A program made the position numbers and the translations under genes. Source: Rhodospirillales bacterium (GTDB taxonomy: Bacteria; Pseudomonadota; Alphaproteobacteria; Rhodospirillales; WMHbin7). Taken from it: 64,000 nt of DNA. Location of the stretch: NCBI GenBank assembly GCA_016214125.1, contig JACRPC010000039.1, forward strand, positions 28,430 to 92,429. Direction: 5' to 3'. Position 1 is the first letter of the stretch; each line of letters starts with the position of its first letter. Under the pieces are notes generated by a model that was given only the letters and a program-made list of their open reading frames with translations, had not been told where the DNA came from and ran no database searches. Shown in pieces: positions 1 through 8,402 of the stretch.

Positions 1-333
1 GCCGAAGACCGGGCGGTCCTTCTCCAGCGCGCCTCGGATGATGGCCAGTTCGAATTGGGTGCGCTTCGCCTTCAAGGTGACGGTGGCGTGGCGCTCGGGG
101 GCACCGAACAGGGCCGGATCGACATCGAAGGCGCCGCCGGTGATCAGGAGCCCGTCGATCCGCGCCAGATAGTCGCCGACCAGTTCGGGCTCGTGCGGCA
201 AGAGCAGCGGCAAACCGCCCGCCGCCGCCACGCATTCGGCGTAGTTCTTGCGCAGCGCGTACCAGGGCAGCTTGGAATAGCCGCCCGGCTCCTCGCTGTC
301 CAAGGTGATGCCGATGACGGGACGGGTGTTCAT
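1..333 (-). CDS. PuuD-like class I glutamine amidotransferase (gamma-Glu-GABA hydrolase family), partial
   Basis: The N-terminal 111 codons of a gene that runs off the left edge; the ATG is at 333. The translation starts MNTRPVIGIT and contains LLITGGAFDVDP, the N-terminal layout of the peptidase C26 / gamma-glutamyl-gamma-aminobutyrate hydrolase family (PuuD), which hydrolyses gamma-glutamyl isopeptide bonds. The nucleophile-containing half lies outside the window, so activity cannot be judged. It is divergent from tadA with only 45 bases between the starts. Family assignment is fairly secure; the substrate is not. Confidence 0.75.
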   Translation of the reverse strand, partial: MNTRPVIGITLDSEEPGGYSKLPWYALRKNYAECVAAAGGLPLLLPHEPELVGDYLARIDGLLITGGAFDVDPALFGAPERHATVTLKAKRTQFELAIIRGALEKDRPVFG

Positions 334-378
334 GGCCGCACTGTTGACGCGAAGAGCGGGCGGCGTCAAGGTCGGCGG

Positions 379-852
379 ATGGACGAGCCCTCCTTCATGG
401 ACATGGCGCTGGCGGAAGCCCGGGCGGCGGCGGCCCGCGACGAGGTGCCGGTGGGCGCGGTTCTGGTCGATCCCCAGGGCCGGGTGCTGGCCCGAGCCGG
501 CAACCGGCCGCTCGAATTGGCCGATCCCACCGCGCATGCGGAAATCCTGGCGATCCGCGAAGCCGCCAAAGGCCTGGGGCGGCCCCGGCTGGACGGCTGC
601 GCCCTCTACGTGACCTTGGAGCCCTGCCCGATGTGCGCCCAGGCGATCGCCCTGGCCCATCTTGGCCGTCTGGTCTTTGCCGCCTACGATCCCAAGGGCG
701 GCGGGGTCGAGCATGGGCCGCGCATCTTCGACCAGCCCACCTGCCACCATCGCCCGGAATGGGTGGGGGGCGTGCGCGAAAGCGCGGCGGCCACACTGTT
801 GCGCGAATTTTTCCAGGCGCGAAGGATTGATTCCGCCCCCCCGCTCGGCTAA
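379..852 (+). CDS. tadA: tRNA-specific adenosine deaminase TadA
   Basis: A 157-residue cytidine-deaminase-fold protein that should deaminate the wobble A34 of tRNA-Arg(ACG) to inosine. The zinc and proton-shuttle motif HAE lies at residues 53-55 and the second zinc motif PCPMC at 82-86, giving H53, E55, C83 and C86. Length matches the family. An open frame extends upstream to 55, but that part is antisense to the PuuD-like gene and has no TadA homology, so the ATG at 379 is taken (MDEPSFMDMALAEA, the usual TadA N-terminus). Confidence 0.95.
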   Translation: MDEPSFMDMALAEARAAAARDEVPVGAVLVDPQGRVLARAGNRPLELADPTAHAEILAIREAAKGLGRPRLDGCALYVTLEPCPMCAQAIALAHLGRLVFAAYDPKGGGVEHGPRIFDQPTCHHRPEWVGGVRESAAATLLREFFQARRIDSAPPLG

Positions 853-877
853 GTGAGAGGAAAGGGAGGACCATCCC

Positions 878-1354
878 ATGCGCACCATTCTTCGCCCCAT
901 CGTTCTTGCCGTCGCCCTGGCGGTACTTCTGCCCCCGCTCCTTTCCGCTCCGGCCCTGGCCGCGGCCGAAAAGAAGAAGGAGGAGGAGAAGAAGAAAGAT
1001 CTGGCCTCGATGACGCCGGACATCGACATCCAGTCGATCACCATCGCCGTCCAGGGGCTGGAGAAGGTCGAGTATCGGCCGATCGGCGTCACCATTACCC
1101 TGACGTCGCGCGATCCCCTGGCCACCGCCTGCTATAAGGTGCCCTATTTCATCGACGCGGTGATCACCGACGCGCGAGCCAATCCGCCGGCGGTAACCAA
1201 GCGCAACGTCATCGATCCGGTGATGATGAACAAGCGGCTCACCGCCTTGGCCGAGAAGCATTTCCCCAAGGGTTCGTTCAAGACGGTGAAGATGGGCGAG
1301 GCCAACACCGGCAAGGGCGGGGTGATCGACCGCCTGCCCACCATGTGCAAGTAG
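878..1354 (+). CDS. Small exported protein of unknown function
   Basis: A 158-residue protein with a clear Sec signal peptide (residues 1-29, ending APALAAA), followed by a short highly charged Lys/Glu stretch at about 31-41 and a globular region of about 110 residues with two cysteines (in ATACYK and PTMCK) that could form a periplasmic disulfide. I do not recognise the family. It starts 25 bases after tadA and a methyltransferase follows 7 bases later, so the three may be co-transcribed. Confidence 0.7.
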   Translation: MRTILRPIVLAVALAVLLPPLLSAPALAAAEKKKEEEKKKDLASMTPDIDIQSITIAVQGLEKVEYRPIGVTITLTSRDPLATACYKVPYFIDAVITDARANPPAVTKRNVIDPVMMNKRLTALAEKHFPKGSFKTVKMGEANTGKGGVIDRLPTMCK

Positions 1355-1361
1355 GCGCCGG

Positions 1362-2054
1362 GTGGGACAGGGCTTCTACGCCAGCTACGCCCGCCACAAG
1401 GGCTACCAAACGCCGATCCTGACCAAGAAGGCGATCGGGCGCTTCGACGCCGAAATCTGGCGGCCGGCCCAGTTCCAAGCTGGGCATCGGGTGCTGGAAC
1501 TGGGCTGCGGCACCGGGATGTTCCTGGCCTATCTGGCCGCCAAGGGCGTGGACGATTTCCTGGGAGTCGATCACGACCCCAATCTGGCCGACCACATCCC
1601 GCAATCGGCGCGCCCGCATTTCCGCTGCGCCGATCTTGCCGCCCTGATCGAGGAAGCCGATGGCCCGCACTACGACCGGGTCGTCATGCTCGATGTCCTG
1701 GAGCATTTCGACGCCGAACGCGCCCTGGCGCTGCTCGAAGGCTTGAAGGCGCGGATGGCGCCCGGGGCCAAGCTGGTGGTCAAGGTGCCCAACGCCGCCT
1801 CGCCCTGGGGAAGCCAATACCAGTGGGGCGATCTCACCCATCGCGCCGCCTACACGCCCTTAAGCCTTGGTCAATTGGCGATCGCTGCCGATTACCGGCT
1901 GGAAGCGGTCTACGACCAGAAGCAGGGCAACCGGCGCCGACGTTTCACCGACGCGCTGGTCCACCGCATTCTATCTTGGGCGCTCTTGACCCCGCCCGAC
2001 TATTGGGGCGCCAATCTCTACGCCATCCTGGCGCCCAATCCATCCAAGCGCTGA
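1362..2054 (+). CDS. Class I SAM-dependent methyltransferase
   Basis: A 230-residue protein with the SAM-binding glycine motif ELGCGTGMF at residues 46-54, an acidic motif II (GVDHD) and the post-motif LDVLEHFD typical of UbiG/UbiE-like methyltransferases. It starts with GTG seven bases after the preceding gene. The last 37 bases overlap the 3' end of the convergent radical SAM gene. The N-terminus (YASYARHKGYQTP) does not match a specific family I can name, so the substrate is unknown. Confidence 0.8.
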   Translation: MGQGFYASYARHKGYQTPILTKKAIGRFDAEIWRPAQFQAGHRVLELGCGTGMFLAYLAAKGVDDFLGVDHDPNLADHIPQSARPHFRCADLAALIEEADGPHYDRVVMLDVLEHFDAERALALLEGLKARMAPGAKLVVKVPNAASPWGSQYQWGDLTHRAAYTPLSLGQLAIAADYRLEAVYDQKQGNRRRRFTDALVHRILSWALLTPPDYWGANLYAILAPNPSKR

Positions 2055-2956
2055 AGGCCGGCGGCCTGCGCCGCCCGCACGGCGTCGGCGAGTTCCGCCA
2101 TGCTCGGCCGGCGGTCGATGTCGTCGATTTCGTGGGCGCGATAGCAGGGCCGATACTGACCCATGATGTTGACATAGGTTTGGGGCGAAATCGCGCGGGC
2201 CAAGAATTCCATCGCGCCTTGCGTGCCGGCCAGGCCACCCGGCAACACCAGATGGCGCACCAGGAGCCCTCGGCGCGCCAAGCCCTTAGCGTCGATCACC
2301 AGATCGCCCACTTGGCGGTGCATCTCGCGGATCGCCGCGCGGTTGACGGCGACGTAGTCGGGCACCTTGGACAGCCGGCGGGCCACGGCTTCGTCGTCGT
2401 ATTTGAGATCGGGCATGTAGATGTCGATCACGCCGTCGAGCAACGCGAGCGCCTGAGGGCTGTCATAGCCGCCGCTGTTGTAGACGATCGGCAGGCGAAG
2501 ACCGTGGTCGGCCGCCAACACCAACGCCTCCAGAAACTGGGCAACGACATGGCTGGGGCTGACCAGATTGATGTTGTGACAGCCCTGGCGCTCGAGATCG
2601 AGCATCAGGGCGGCCAATTCCTCGGCCGCGACCGGACGACCCTCGCCTTCCCAACTGATGTCGGAATTCTGGCAATAGAGGCAACGCAGATTGCACCAGG
2701 AAAAGAAGATGGTGCCCGAGCCTTGCCAGCCCGACAGACAGGATTCCTCGCCGTGATGGGGACCGTGCGAACTGACCACCGCCAGGCGCCCGGTGCGGCA
2801 GACGGCACCGGCGATCCCCTGGCGGCGATCGACCCGACAATAACGGGCGCAGAGATCGCAATCGGCCAAGCGCGCCAGGGCCAAACGGGCGCGCTCGGCC
2901 AATTCGCCGGTTTCGAGCAGACGGCGATAGGCGGGTTGGGCTGCGGTCGTCGCCAT
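2018..2956 (-). CDS. PflA-like radical SAM protein (COG1313 type)
   Basis: A 312-residue radical SAM enzyme. The [4Fe-4S]/SAM motif is C88-x3-C92-x2-C95 (CNLRCLYC). An N-terminal cysteine group (C33, C36, C40, C53) precedes it, and the segment HHGEESCLSGWQGSGTIFFS is typical of the putative pyruvate-formate-lyase-activating-enzyme family COG1313. No glycyl radical enzyme is present nearby, so its partner is unknown; homologues in other genomes sit beside AMMECR1/Memo genes, which are also absent here. The 3' end overlaps a convergent methyltransferase by 37 bases. Confidence 0.85.
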   Translation of the reverse strand: MATTAAQPAYRRLLETGELAERARLALARLADCDLCARYCRVDRRQGIAGAVCRTGRLAVVSSHGPHHGEESCLSGWQGSGTIFFSWCNLRCLYCQNSDISWEGEGRPVAAEELAALMLDLERQGCHNINLVSPSHVVAQFLEALVLAADHGLRLPIVYNSGGYDSPQALALLDGVIDIYMPDLKYDDEAVARRLSKVPDYVAVNRAAIREMHRQVGDLVIDAKGLARRGLLVRHLVLPGGLAGTQGAMEFLARAISPQTYVNIMGQYRPCYRAHEIDDIDRRPSMAELADAVRAAQAAGLQRLDGLGARMA

Positions 2957-3003
2957 GCCGTTATCCGATCACGGCACGCGCCGATCCCGCCGCCCGCCGG
3001 CCG

Positions 3004-4056
3004 TTACTTTCGAGGCGCTTTGCCCAGCGACTGAATCGCCCAATCGACAAAGCTGTTGTCGACCACCCGATCGACGCTGGTGTCGCCCTCGATCCAGCCC
3101 ATCTCCTTGAAAAAGGCGAAGTCCTTCTTCAGGCTGTCGACATTGACCCGGCCATCGGGATCGTAACTGTGGCTCACCACCGAGCGGTGAACCTTGGCGT
3201 CCTTGATCGGCGTGTATTCCGACAAGATGGCGATGGTCTCCTCGGCGTTGCCGGTGGAAAGCTTGCCGTCCTTGAGGCCCTGGTTGTAGTCGCGCACGCC
3301 CTTGATGTAGGCGCGCATGAATTTGCGCGCCACCTCGCCATCCTTCTTGATGAAATGCTCGCCGTAAATGATGACGGCGATCTGGTGGTAGGGATAGATC
3401 TCGTCGTCCTTGATGAAGCGCACCGCCGACTTCTCGTTCTCGATCACCGTGGCGTTGGGCTCGGTGGTCACGCTGGCGTCGATCGCCTTGTTCTGATAGG
3501 CGATCACATGCTGCGGATAGGCCATGTAGGTGACCTCGACATCCTTGTAATTGAGGCCACCCGATTTCAACACCTCGTTCAAGATGCCGGTGGGGCTGAT
3601 GCCGGGCGCCACCATCGCCACCTTGAGGCCCTTCAAATCCTTGGCCGTCTTCACCTTGCCGCTGGCGATCAGATCGGCGCGCACCATGAAGGGCGAGTAG
3701 CCGTGCCCGGGCGGTGTCGAGCCCTTGTCGGCAACGATCTTGATGTTGACGCCGCGCGCCGTGGCGTTGAACAGGCCGGCCGAGATGGCGCCGCCCGCCA
3801 CGTCGAGATGGCCGGCGCCCAAGGGCGCGATCATCTTGGCCGCCGAATCGAAGGGGATGATGTTGAGCTTGATGCCCTCGGCCTTGAAATAGCCCTTCTT
3901 GTCGGCGATGAAGATGCCGGCGTCGCTCGAGCCGAAAATCGCCACCCCGTAATTGACCGGAGTCTCCTGCGCCCAGGCGACCTTTGCCGCCAAGGCTAGA
4001 ATCAGCGTACCGGCCAAATGGGCGAACCGTGCGGACGAAATCGCTCGGACCATCAT
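3004..4056 (-). CDS. NMT1/THI5-type ABC transporter substrate-binding protein
   Basis: A 350-residue periplasmic protein with an N-terminal signal peptide ending AKVAWAQ, then the two-lobed NMT1/SsuA/TauA-like fold (GVAIFGSSDAGIFIADKKGYF, with later AYQNKAIDASVTTEPN). Such proteins bind sulfonates, nitrate, bicarbonate, thiamin precursors or aromatic acids. No permease or ATPase gene is adjacent, so it is an orphan binding protein. Two ATGs (4056 and 4053) follow a GGGGGAG ribosome-binding site; the second has the better spacing. Ligand unknown. Confidence 0.8.
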   Translation of the reverse strand: MMVRAISSARFAHLAGTLILALAAKVAWAQETPVNYGVAIFGSSDAGIFIADKKGYFKAEGIKLNIIPFDSAAKMIAPLGAGHLDVAGGAISAGLFNATARGVNIKIVADKGSTPPGHGYSPFMVRADLIASGKVKTAKDLKGLKVAMVAPGISPTGILNEVLKSGGLNYKDVEVTYMAYPQHVIAYQNKAIDASVTTEPNATVIENEKSAVRFIKDDEIYPYHQIAVIIYGEHFIKKDGEVARKFMRAYIKGVRDYNQGLKDGKLSTGNAEETIAILSEYTPIKDAKVHRSVVSHSYDPDGRVNVDSLKKDFAFFKEMGWIEGDTSVDRVVDNSFVDWAIQSLGKAPRK

Positions 4057-4210
4057 CTCCCCCTCTGATGTTCGAACTGGTTGTGATTGTTTAATTCTGT
4101 CGAAGAATCAATCGGTTTGCAACAGGAAGGAATTGGGATTTCGCCATCACAAACGCTAATTTTACAGCTCCGACATGCAATATTTTCATGTGCAAAATGA
4201 GGGCTTAAAC

Positions 4211-4239
4211 GAGACAGCCACAATTATAGTAGGTATAAT
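4211..4239 (+). promoter_or_regulatory. Predicted sigma70 promoter of the small exported protein genes
   Basis: In an AT-rich divergent gap (4057-4313), GAGACA at 4211-4216 is followed after 17 bases by a perfect TATAAT at 4234-4239. It points toward the small exported protein at 4314 and possibly the repeat protein after it. Confidence 0.5.
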
Positions 4240-4313
4240 ATCGGCCACAAGACGGGCAGGCTTAATTCCGTAAGTGGCACGAGCTACATCGGGGGATGGG
4301 GGGCACATCGAAA

Positions 4314-4556
4314 ATGGTTTCGACGCATTGCTGCGCCGCGCTGATGGTTGCTTATTTGACAATCATTTTCGTCACCCAAGCTCAAGCCGCCCCTCCCGAA
4401 CCTGTCGCCAAGACCGTTGCGCCCGCACTCAAGGCGCAGGGCGGCTGGTACACGCCGCTCACCCGCCCCGGCATGCCGGCGCCCTACGATATCAACGGTT
4501 ACCACAAGCCCAGCGAACCGAAGCCCGCGCCATCGGGCGGCGATCGCAAGCGATGA
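4314..4556 (+). CDS. Small exported Pro-rich protein, unknown
   Basis: An 80-residue protein: a signal peptide (MVSTHCCAALMVAYLTIIF, cut after AQA) then a short proline- and lysine-rich mature chain with no known domain. An upstream in-frame ATG at 4296 exists, but the start at 4314 gives a standard signal peptide and has a G-rich ribosome-binding stretch about 10 bases upstream. It precedes the Gly-Met/Lys repeat protein in the same direction with 112 bases between them. Function unknown. Confidence 0.5.
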   Translation: MVSTHCCAALMVAYLTIIFVTQAQAAPPEPVAKTVAPALKAQGGWYTPLTRPGMPAPYDINGYHKPSEPKPAPSGGDRKR

Positions 4557-4668
4557 GTTTTTACCCCTCGCCGAAACGCGATGGGACGATCCGGCGGAAT
4601 GGTTCCGCCCCATCAAGACCCGAATGGGCGTACCAACCGAATCAACAATGGACAGAGGAGAGTTTCGA

Positions 4669-4983
4669 ATGAAGCATATGAAGAAGACCCTCGGCCTGGC
4701 CTTGGTCGCGGCCGCGCTTTATGCCGTTCCCGCCTTGGCCCAGGGCCAGCAGGGCATGGGCGCCGAGAAAGGCATGGCTGGGCAGAAAGGCATGTCGGGC
4801 ATGTCGGGCCAGAAAGGCATGGGTGCCGAGAAAGGCATGTCGGGCATGGCCGGCCAAAAAGGCATGGCCGGTGAAAAAGGCATGTCGGGCATGGCCGGCC
4901 AGAAGGGCATGGGCGCCGAGAAAGGCATGGCCGGTCAGAAGGGCATGTCCGGCATGGGCGGCATGTCTGGAGAAAAGAAGTAG
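4669..4983 (+). CDS. Exported Gly-Met/Lys repeat protein (pentapeptide MXKDX-like)
   Basis: A 104-residue secreted protein. Residues 1-25 are a signal peptide ending VPALA. The whole mature part is a low-complexity array of about ten units of the form GM(A/S/G)(G/A)(Q/E)K, some extended by an extra GMS; it contains no cysteine or aromatic residue. A strong ribosome-binding site, GAGGAGAG, lies just upstream. It resembles the small exported 'pentapeptide MXKDX repeat' proteins, whose role is unknown. Methionine-rich exported peptides sometimes bind copper, but no copper genes are adjacent. It lies upstream of the pentaheme cytochrome gene, separated by a hairpin. Confidence 0.7.
   Translation: MKHMKKTLGLALVAAALYAVPALAQGQQGMGAEKGMAGQKGMSGMSGQKGMGAEKGMSGMAGQKGMAGEKGMSGMAGQKGMGAEKGMAGQKGMSGMGGMSGEKK
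4754..4975 (+). repeat. In-gene tandem repeat coding for GM..K units
   Basis: About ten imperfect 18-27 base units, built on GGCATG-N6-(C/G)AGAAA or AGAAGG, encode the Gly-Met/Lys array. Units differ at third positions, so the protein pattern is better kept than the DNA pattern. Confidence 0.75.
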
Positions 4984-5004
4984 GTCACGCCTTCGCCTAC
5001 GGTT

Positions 5005-5028
5005 GGGGAGCGGCCTTGGCCGCTCCCC
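5005..5028 (+). terminator. GC-rich hairpin between repeat protein and respiratory operon
   Basis: GGGGAGCGGCC and GGCCGCTCCCC form an 11-base inverted repeat separated by TT, 21 bases after the repeat gene's stop. No T-tract follows, so it may be a Rho-assisted terminator or an mRNA-stabilising hairpin rather than a classical terminator. Confidence 0.4.
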
Positions 5029-5074
5029 GTAACCGGCCACGAGATGACATGAAACGAGCAGGCGGGATCGGGGC

Positions 5075-5857
5075 ATGCGCGGCACGTTCAAGCTGTTGGT
5101 GGTGGGATTGGCCTTCGTCGTCGGCGGCGCGGGCTTGGCCAGGGCCGATTATCAGCGCGACGTCTGGGCACCCCTGCACGCGGCGCCGGCAGCGACAAAA
5201 GCGACCGACGCCGAGTGTTTGGCCTGCCACAAAGAGGTTTTCGACGACCGACCGCTCGTTCGCTCGCCCAAGGGCGTGCCGGCCGAAAAGACAAAGGCCT
5301 GGTACCAGCAGTTCGACACCTATCAAGGCGCGCAAGACAGCTTCCATCGCCGCCACCTGACCAGCGATTTCGCCCGCCAGGTGATGGATCTCACCTGTGC
5401 CTTCTGCCACCAGGGCCATGATCCGCGCGAGGAATCGGCGGTGCCGCCGCTACCGGCCGGCACGCCCAAACCCTTCACGCTGCGCAAGCAGGTCAATGCG
5501 GAAACCACCTGCCTGATGTGCCATGGCGCCTTCCCCAACGAGTCGATGGGCCTGCCCGAGAGTTGGGCGGCGATGCGCGCCGATCTCGAGCCCGAAGGCG
5601 TCGCCAATGGCTGCCTCACCTGTCATGAAGAGCAATTCCGCACCCAGCGCCATCGGGTGACTTATTTGAGACCCGAGGCGATCGAGGAGCGGGCGAAGAA
5701 AAGCTCCGATGTCTGCTACGGCTGCCATGGCGGCCGGGCTTGGTATCGGATTTCCTATCCCTATCCGCGCACGCCCTGGCCCGGCATGGACCCGGAGGTG
5801 CCCGACTGGGCGAAGAACCGGCCCAACCAATCCGATCCTCGTTACCGGCGGCCCTGA
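5075..5857 (+). CDS. Periplasmic pentaheme cytochrome c
   Basis: A 260-residue exported protein (signal peptide 1-24, ending GLARA) with five CxxCH heme-attachment motifs at C48, C108, C146, C180 and C214. No transmembrane helix follows the signal, so it is soluble or loosely bound in the periplasm. Its stop is one base from the start of the molybdoenzyme gene, so it is the likely electron carrier for that enzyme, in place of a DmsC-like membrane anchor, which the cluster lacks. I cannot place it in a named multiheme family; it is not a NapC/NrfH quinol dehydrogenase because it lacks the anchor helix. Confidence 0.85.
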   Translation: MRGTFKLLVVGLAFVVGGAGLARADYQRDVWAPLHAAPAATKATDAECLACHKEVFDDRPLVRSPKGVPAEKTKAWYQQFDTYQGAQDSFHRRHLTSDFARQVMDLTCAFCHQGHDPREESAVPPLPAGTPKPFTLRKQVNAETTCLMCHGAFPNESMGLPESWAAMRADLEPEGVANGCLTCHEEQFRTQRHRVTYLRPEAIEERAKKSSDVCYGCHGGRAWYRISYPYPRTPWPGMDPEVPDWAKNRPNQSDPRYRRP

Positions 5858-5858
5858 C

Positions 5859-8393
5859 ATGAATCACATCGAGCGCCCCTTCGCGGCATCCTCGCTCCTT
5901 AACCCCTCGCGCCGGGGCCTGCTCAAGGGTATGGCCGGGCTGGCGGGTCTTTCCGCTTTGCCGCGCCCGGCCGGAGCCTTCGCTTACGAGCCCTACCCCA
6001 CCGACAACCAACTGAAGACCGTGGTTACGAGCTGCGCTCACAATTGCGGCTCCCGCCACATGCTGGTGGCGCACAAGAAGGGCGACGTCATCGTTCGGCT
6101 GTCCACCGACGATGGCCGCTACGAGGGCGCCCCCTACGGCACCGACACCGAGGCGGTGCCGCAATTGCGCGCCTGCCTGCGCGGCCGCTCTTATCGCTCC
6201 CGGCTCTATTCGCCGGAAAGGCTTCTTTACCCGATGGTGCGGGTCGGCGCCCGGGGTGACGGTCAGTTCAAACGCGCCTCCTGGAACGCCGCGCTCGATC
6301 TGGTGGCCGAAAAGATGGTCGATCTCAAGGCCAAATACGGCCCCACGGCCATTCTCGACCAGGCTTATGCCGGCGCCTCCTATGGCGTGCTGCACAAATC
6401 CGATCAGATCGAGGGCCTCTTGGCCCGCTTCCTGGGCCTGTTCGGCTGCCGCACCTCGTCTTGGTCGGTGCCCTCCTATCAGGGCACCACCTTTTCCTCG
6501 CGCATCACCTTCGGCACCATTGAAGACGGCAACGAAGACGACGCCTTCGCCCATTCCAAGCTGATCGTCATGTGGGGCTGGAATCCCGCCTACACCTTCC
6601 ATGGCGGCAACACGGTCTGGTACATGCGCATGGCCAAGCAGCGCGGCTGCAAGTTCGTGCTGGTCGATCCGCAACACACCGATTCCGCCCAATCCTTCGA
6701 CGCCTGGTGGATTCCGATCAAGCCCGGCACCGACGCGGCGCTGCTGGCCGCGCTCTGCCACGAGGTCTTCGCCAACAACTGGCAGGATCAGGCCTTCATC
6801 GACCGCTTCTGCCAGGGCGTCGATGCCGGCACCATGCCCGACTGGGCCAAGGATCAGGAAAGTTTCAAGGATTACATCCTGGGCAAACGCGACGGCCAGC
6901 CGAAGACGGCCGAATGGGCCCATCCGATCACCGGCGTGCCGATCGACGACATCCGCAAACTCGCCCGCCTTTACGCCACCACCAAGCCGGCCGCGCTCAA
7001 GGCCTCGTGGGGACCGGGCCGCGCCGCCTATGGCGAGCAGTACAACCGCATGGCCGCCGCGCTGCAAGCCATCACCGGCAACATCGGCATCTTGGGCGGC
7101 TCGGCCGAAGGCGTGGGCAAGGGCTGGCACGCCCAGGGCATCGCCTATCCCTATGACGACAATGCCAACATCTGGTACGCCTCGATCAAATCGGATCGCT
7201 GGGCGCATTGCGTGCTCAACTACCCCAACGTGACGCGGGAAGAGATCGGCTGCTGGCCGCGCGACGACGAGCAGGACGGCACCATCCCCGACATCCGCGC
7301 CCTCTGGTGGCACGGCTCGAATTGGTTCAACCAACTCACCAACATCAACAAGGAAGTGGCGGCGATCAAAAAGCTCGACTTCGTGGTCTGCCAGGACGCC
7401 ACCATCACACCGTCGGGCCTGTTCGCCGACGTGCTGCTGCCCGCCTGCACCCATTTCGAACGCCACGACGTGGCGCTGCCCTGGTACAAGGGGCACTACT
7501 ACATCCACCGCCCGAAGGTGATCGAGCCTCTGGGCGAGAGCAAAACCGACTTCCAGATCTTCACCGAACTGGCCTTCCGGCTGGGATTCGGCGAGGCCTA
7601 CAACCCGCGCGCCCAGCGCGATTACTTCCAGCACAACGACGCCACCGACGAGGCCTATCTCAAGGTCTGGTGGAACAGTTCGGTGCGCAAGCATCAGGGC
7701 GTCAAGCTGGGCTGGGAGGAATTCAAGCGCCGCGGCGTCTACAAATTCCGCTTCGAGCGGCCCTGGGTGGCCTTCCGCGATCAGATCGAGAAGGGCGAGC
7801 CGTTCGAGACCCCCTCGGGCAAGATCGAGATCTTCTCGACCACCTTGGCCAAAGTCACCGACTGGACAAAGACCCAGTACGGCTACCCGATTCCGGCGAT
7901 TCCGAAATGGATCGAACCTTGGGAATCGCTCAACCATCCGCTGGCCAAGGTTTTTCCCTTCCATCTGATCACGCCGCATCCGCGCTGGCGCACCCATTCG
8001 ATCTTCAACAACATCCCCTGGCTGCGCGAGACGTTCGACCAAGAAGTGACGCTCAACGCCGCCGATGCGGCAAGGCTGGGCATCAGGACCGGCGACACCG
8101 TCGAGGTCTGGAACCCGCGCGGCCGCACCATCGTGCCCGCCTACGTCACCGAGCGCTGCATGCCCGGCGTCGCGGTGCTGCACGAAGGCGCCTGGCTCGA
8201 TCTCGACAAGGACGGCGTCGATCGCTCGGGCAACGCCGACGTGCTCACCAAGGACGAACCCAGTCCGGCCGGCGCCTTCGCCTACAACACCATCTTGGTG
8301 GCGATCCGCAAGACCGATCTTGAGCACCGGCCAGGCTGGGATCAAACGGCGGCGGCGCGATCGGCGCGCTGGCGCCGCGATCGGCGGGGTTAG
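5859..8393 (+). CDS. DmsA-like molybdopterin oxidoreductase catalytic subunit, Tat-exported
   Basis: An 844-residue bis-MGD enzyme of the DMSO reductase family. A Tat signal (NPSRRGLLKG, Arg at 18-19) leads into the Fe-S motif C59-x3-C63-x3-H67-x38-C106, then LRACLRGRSYRSRLYSP as in DmsA/YnfE. The third cluster ligand, cysteine in DmsA (NCGSRC), is histidine here (NCGSRH). By position, the Ser in SVPSYQG may be the molybdenum ligand, as in DmsA. The C-terminal molydopterin-binding domain is present (VTLNAADAARLGIRTGDTVEVW). ATG at 5859 follows the cytochrome stop. Substrate unknown; S- or N-oxides or an oxyanion are possible. Confidence 0.85.
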   Translation: MNHIERPFAASSLLNPSRRGLLKGMAGLAGLSALPRPAGAFAYEPYPTDNQLKTVVTSCAHNCGSRHMLVAHKKGDVIVRLSTDDGRYEGAPYGTDTEAVPQLRACLRGRSYRSRLYSPERLLYPMVRVGARGDGQFKRASWNAALDLVAEKMVDLKAKYGPTAILDQAYAGASYGVLHKSDQIEGLLARFLGLFGCRTSSWSVPSYQGTTFSSRITFGTIEDGNEDDAFAHSKLIVMWGWNPAYTFHGGNTVWYMRMAKQRGCKFVLVDPQHTDSAQSFDAWWIPIKPGTDAALLAALCHEVFANNWQDQAFIDRFCQGVDAGTMPDWAKDQESFKDYILGKRDGQPKTAEWAHPITGVPIDDIRKLARLYATTKPAALKASWGPGRAAYGEQYNRMAAALQAITGNIGILGGSAEGVGKGWHAQGIAYPYDDNANIWYASIKSDRWAHCVLNYPNVTREEIGCWPRDDEQDGTIPDIRALWWHGSNWFNQLTNINKEVAAIKKLDFVVCQDATITPSGLFADVLLPACTHFERHDVALPWYKGHYYIHRPKVIEPLGESKTDFQIFTELAFRLGFGEAYNPRAQRDYFQHNDATDEAYLKVWWNSSVRKHQGVKLGWEEFKRRGVYKFRFERPWVAFRDQIEKGEPFETPSGKIEIFSTTLAKVTDWTKTQYGYPIPAIPKWIEPWESLNHPLAKVFPFHLITPHPRWRTHSIFNNIPWLRETFDQEVTLNAADAARLGIRTGDTVEVWNPRGRTIVPAYVTERCMPGVAVLHEGAWLDLDKDGVDRSGNADVLTKDEPSPAGAFAYNTILVAIRKTDLEHRPGWDQTAAARSARWRRDRRG

Positions 8394-8402
8394 GGGGAAC
8401 GA

